Assembly (NCBI RefSeq): GCF_001280015.1
Contig: NZ_LGDV01000196.1
Coordinates: 12,657 to 76,656, forward strand
From: Streptomyces sp. MMG1121
Lineage (GTDB): Bacteria > Actinomycetota > Actinomycetes > Streptomycetales > Streptomycetaceae
DNA: 64,000 bases
Direction of reading: 5' to 3'
Below the pieces are notes generated by a model. It was not told the DNA's origin. It did not search any database and worked only from the letters and a program-made list of their open reading frames with translations. The first letter of the stretch is position 1; every line of letters starts with the position of its first letter. Positions 63,869 through 64,000 of the stretch are shown in pieces. Made by a program: the position numbers and the translations under genes.

Positions 63869-64000
63869 GATTGCTGCATCTCCTCGGCTACGTAACTGCG
63901 AAGCCAGGTCCGGAAGTCCGGGCCCAGGTCTTCACGTTCGCACGCGAGTCTGACAATGGCACGCAGATAGTCGCCGCGGTCGCCGGTGTCGTAGCGGCGG
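63865..64000 (-). CDS. galU: UTP-glucose-1-phosphate uridylyltransferase, 3' end only
   Basis: Only the last 44 codons are in the window. They read RRYDTGDRGDYLRAIVRLAC, then a Glu/Asp segment and FRTWLRSYVAEEMQQS, which is the typical GalU C-terminus (YDTGDKxGYLxA). GalU makes UDP-glucose for wall polymers and connects to the gal pathway. The stop overlaps the TTG start of the MoeA-like gene, so they are one operon. Confidence 0.88.
   Translation of the reverse strand, partial: RRYDTGDRGDYLRAIVRLACEREDLGPDFRTWLRSYVAEEMQQS

Overview
The window is high-GC, densely coded chromosomal DNA from a Streptomyces species or close relative. Third-codon G/C is near saturation, GTG starts are common, and it carries an SsgA-like sporulation protein, RpfB with triple DUF348, a Pmt mannosyltransferase, tandem GYGYP-rich PQQ-propeller proteins and an intact galT-galE-galK operon beside a sodium:solute symporter. 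From memory, the gene order follows the conserved core arm of Streptomyces coelicolor around SCO3123 to about SCO3180. I ran no search. I see no prophage, transposase, integrase or CRISPR array.

Layout. Positions 1-7.8 kb hold housekeeping genes: prs (5' end cut by the window), rplY, pth, a membrane protein, ppc, and a fatty-acid desaturase translationally coupled to a TetR regulator. 7.9-11.7 kb is a small-gene region: a VOC protein and a Tam-like methyltransferase divergent from a MarR regulator, an orphan LuxR-type response regulator, a GNAT and a proline-rich protein. 11.8-17.2 kb is a galactose locus: galTEK divergent from an SSS symporter plus a small partner membrane protein. 17.3-22 kb carries a degenerate response regulator and two tandem membrane-anchored PQQ-propeller proteins. 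22.3-30.8 kb has an ABC-F ATPase, a Uma2-fold nuclease and the ispE/ksgA/rpfB/tatD/rsmI group. 30.9-35.1 kb is envelope and development: pmt, a remnant of a deleted penicillin-binding protein, an intact PBP and ssgE. 35.2-37.8 kb is a CbiMQO metal importer behind a near-consensus Nur box. 38-43.3 kb has ohrR/ohr, a serine hydrolase, DUF1876, a beta-hydroxyacid dehydrogenase, an EamA transporter and a YbaK deacylase. 43.5-45.8 kb is an unrecognised three-gene cassette (WXG/LXG-like helical protein, larger helical protein with a distinct C-terminal domain, lipoprotein). It is the best candidate for an undescribed system. 45.8-52.6 kb holds an MMPL exporter with its TetR, a 31-bp minisatellite and a tricorn protease. 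52.8-58.4 kb holds a Baeyer-Villiger monooxygenase/hydrolase/SDR operon divergent from a MerR regulator, then exonuclease III. 58.5-64 kb ends with a GNAT, tRNA-Ala(CGC) and a co-oriented cluster sepX/glpR-like, rimJ-like, mogA, moaC, glp/moeA-like, galU. That cluster mixes molybdopterin-type genes with what is probably a cell-division module.

Regulatory DNA is unusually legible. I could mark near-perfect operators for the desaturase TetR, the MarR, the MMPL TetR, the MerR/BVMO region and the Nur box, several long hairpin terminators, a structured leader before rplY, and repeats in the gal divergent promoter. Several genes have a -10-like hexamer 6-7 nt before the start codon and no Shine-Dalgarno, which suggests leaderless transcripts.
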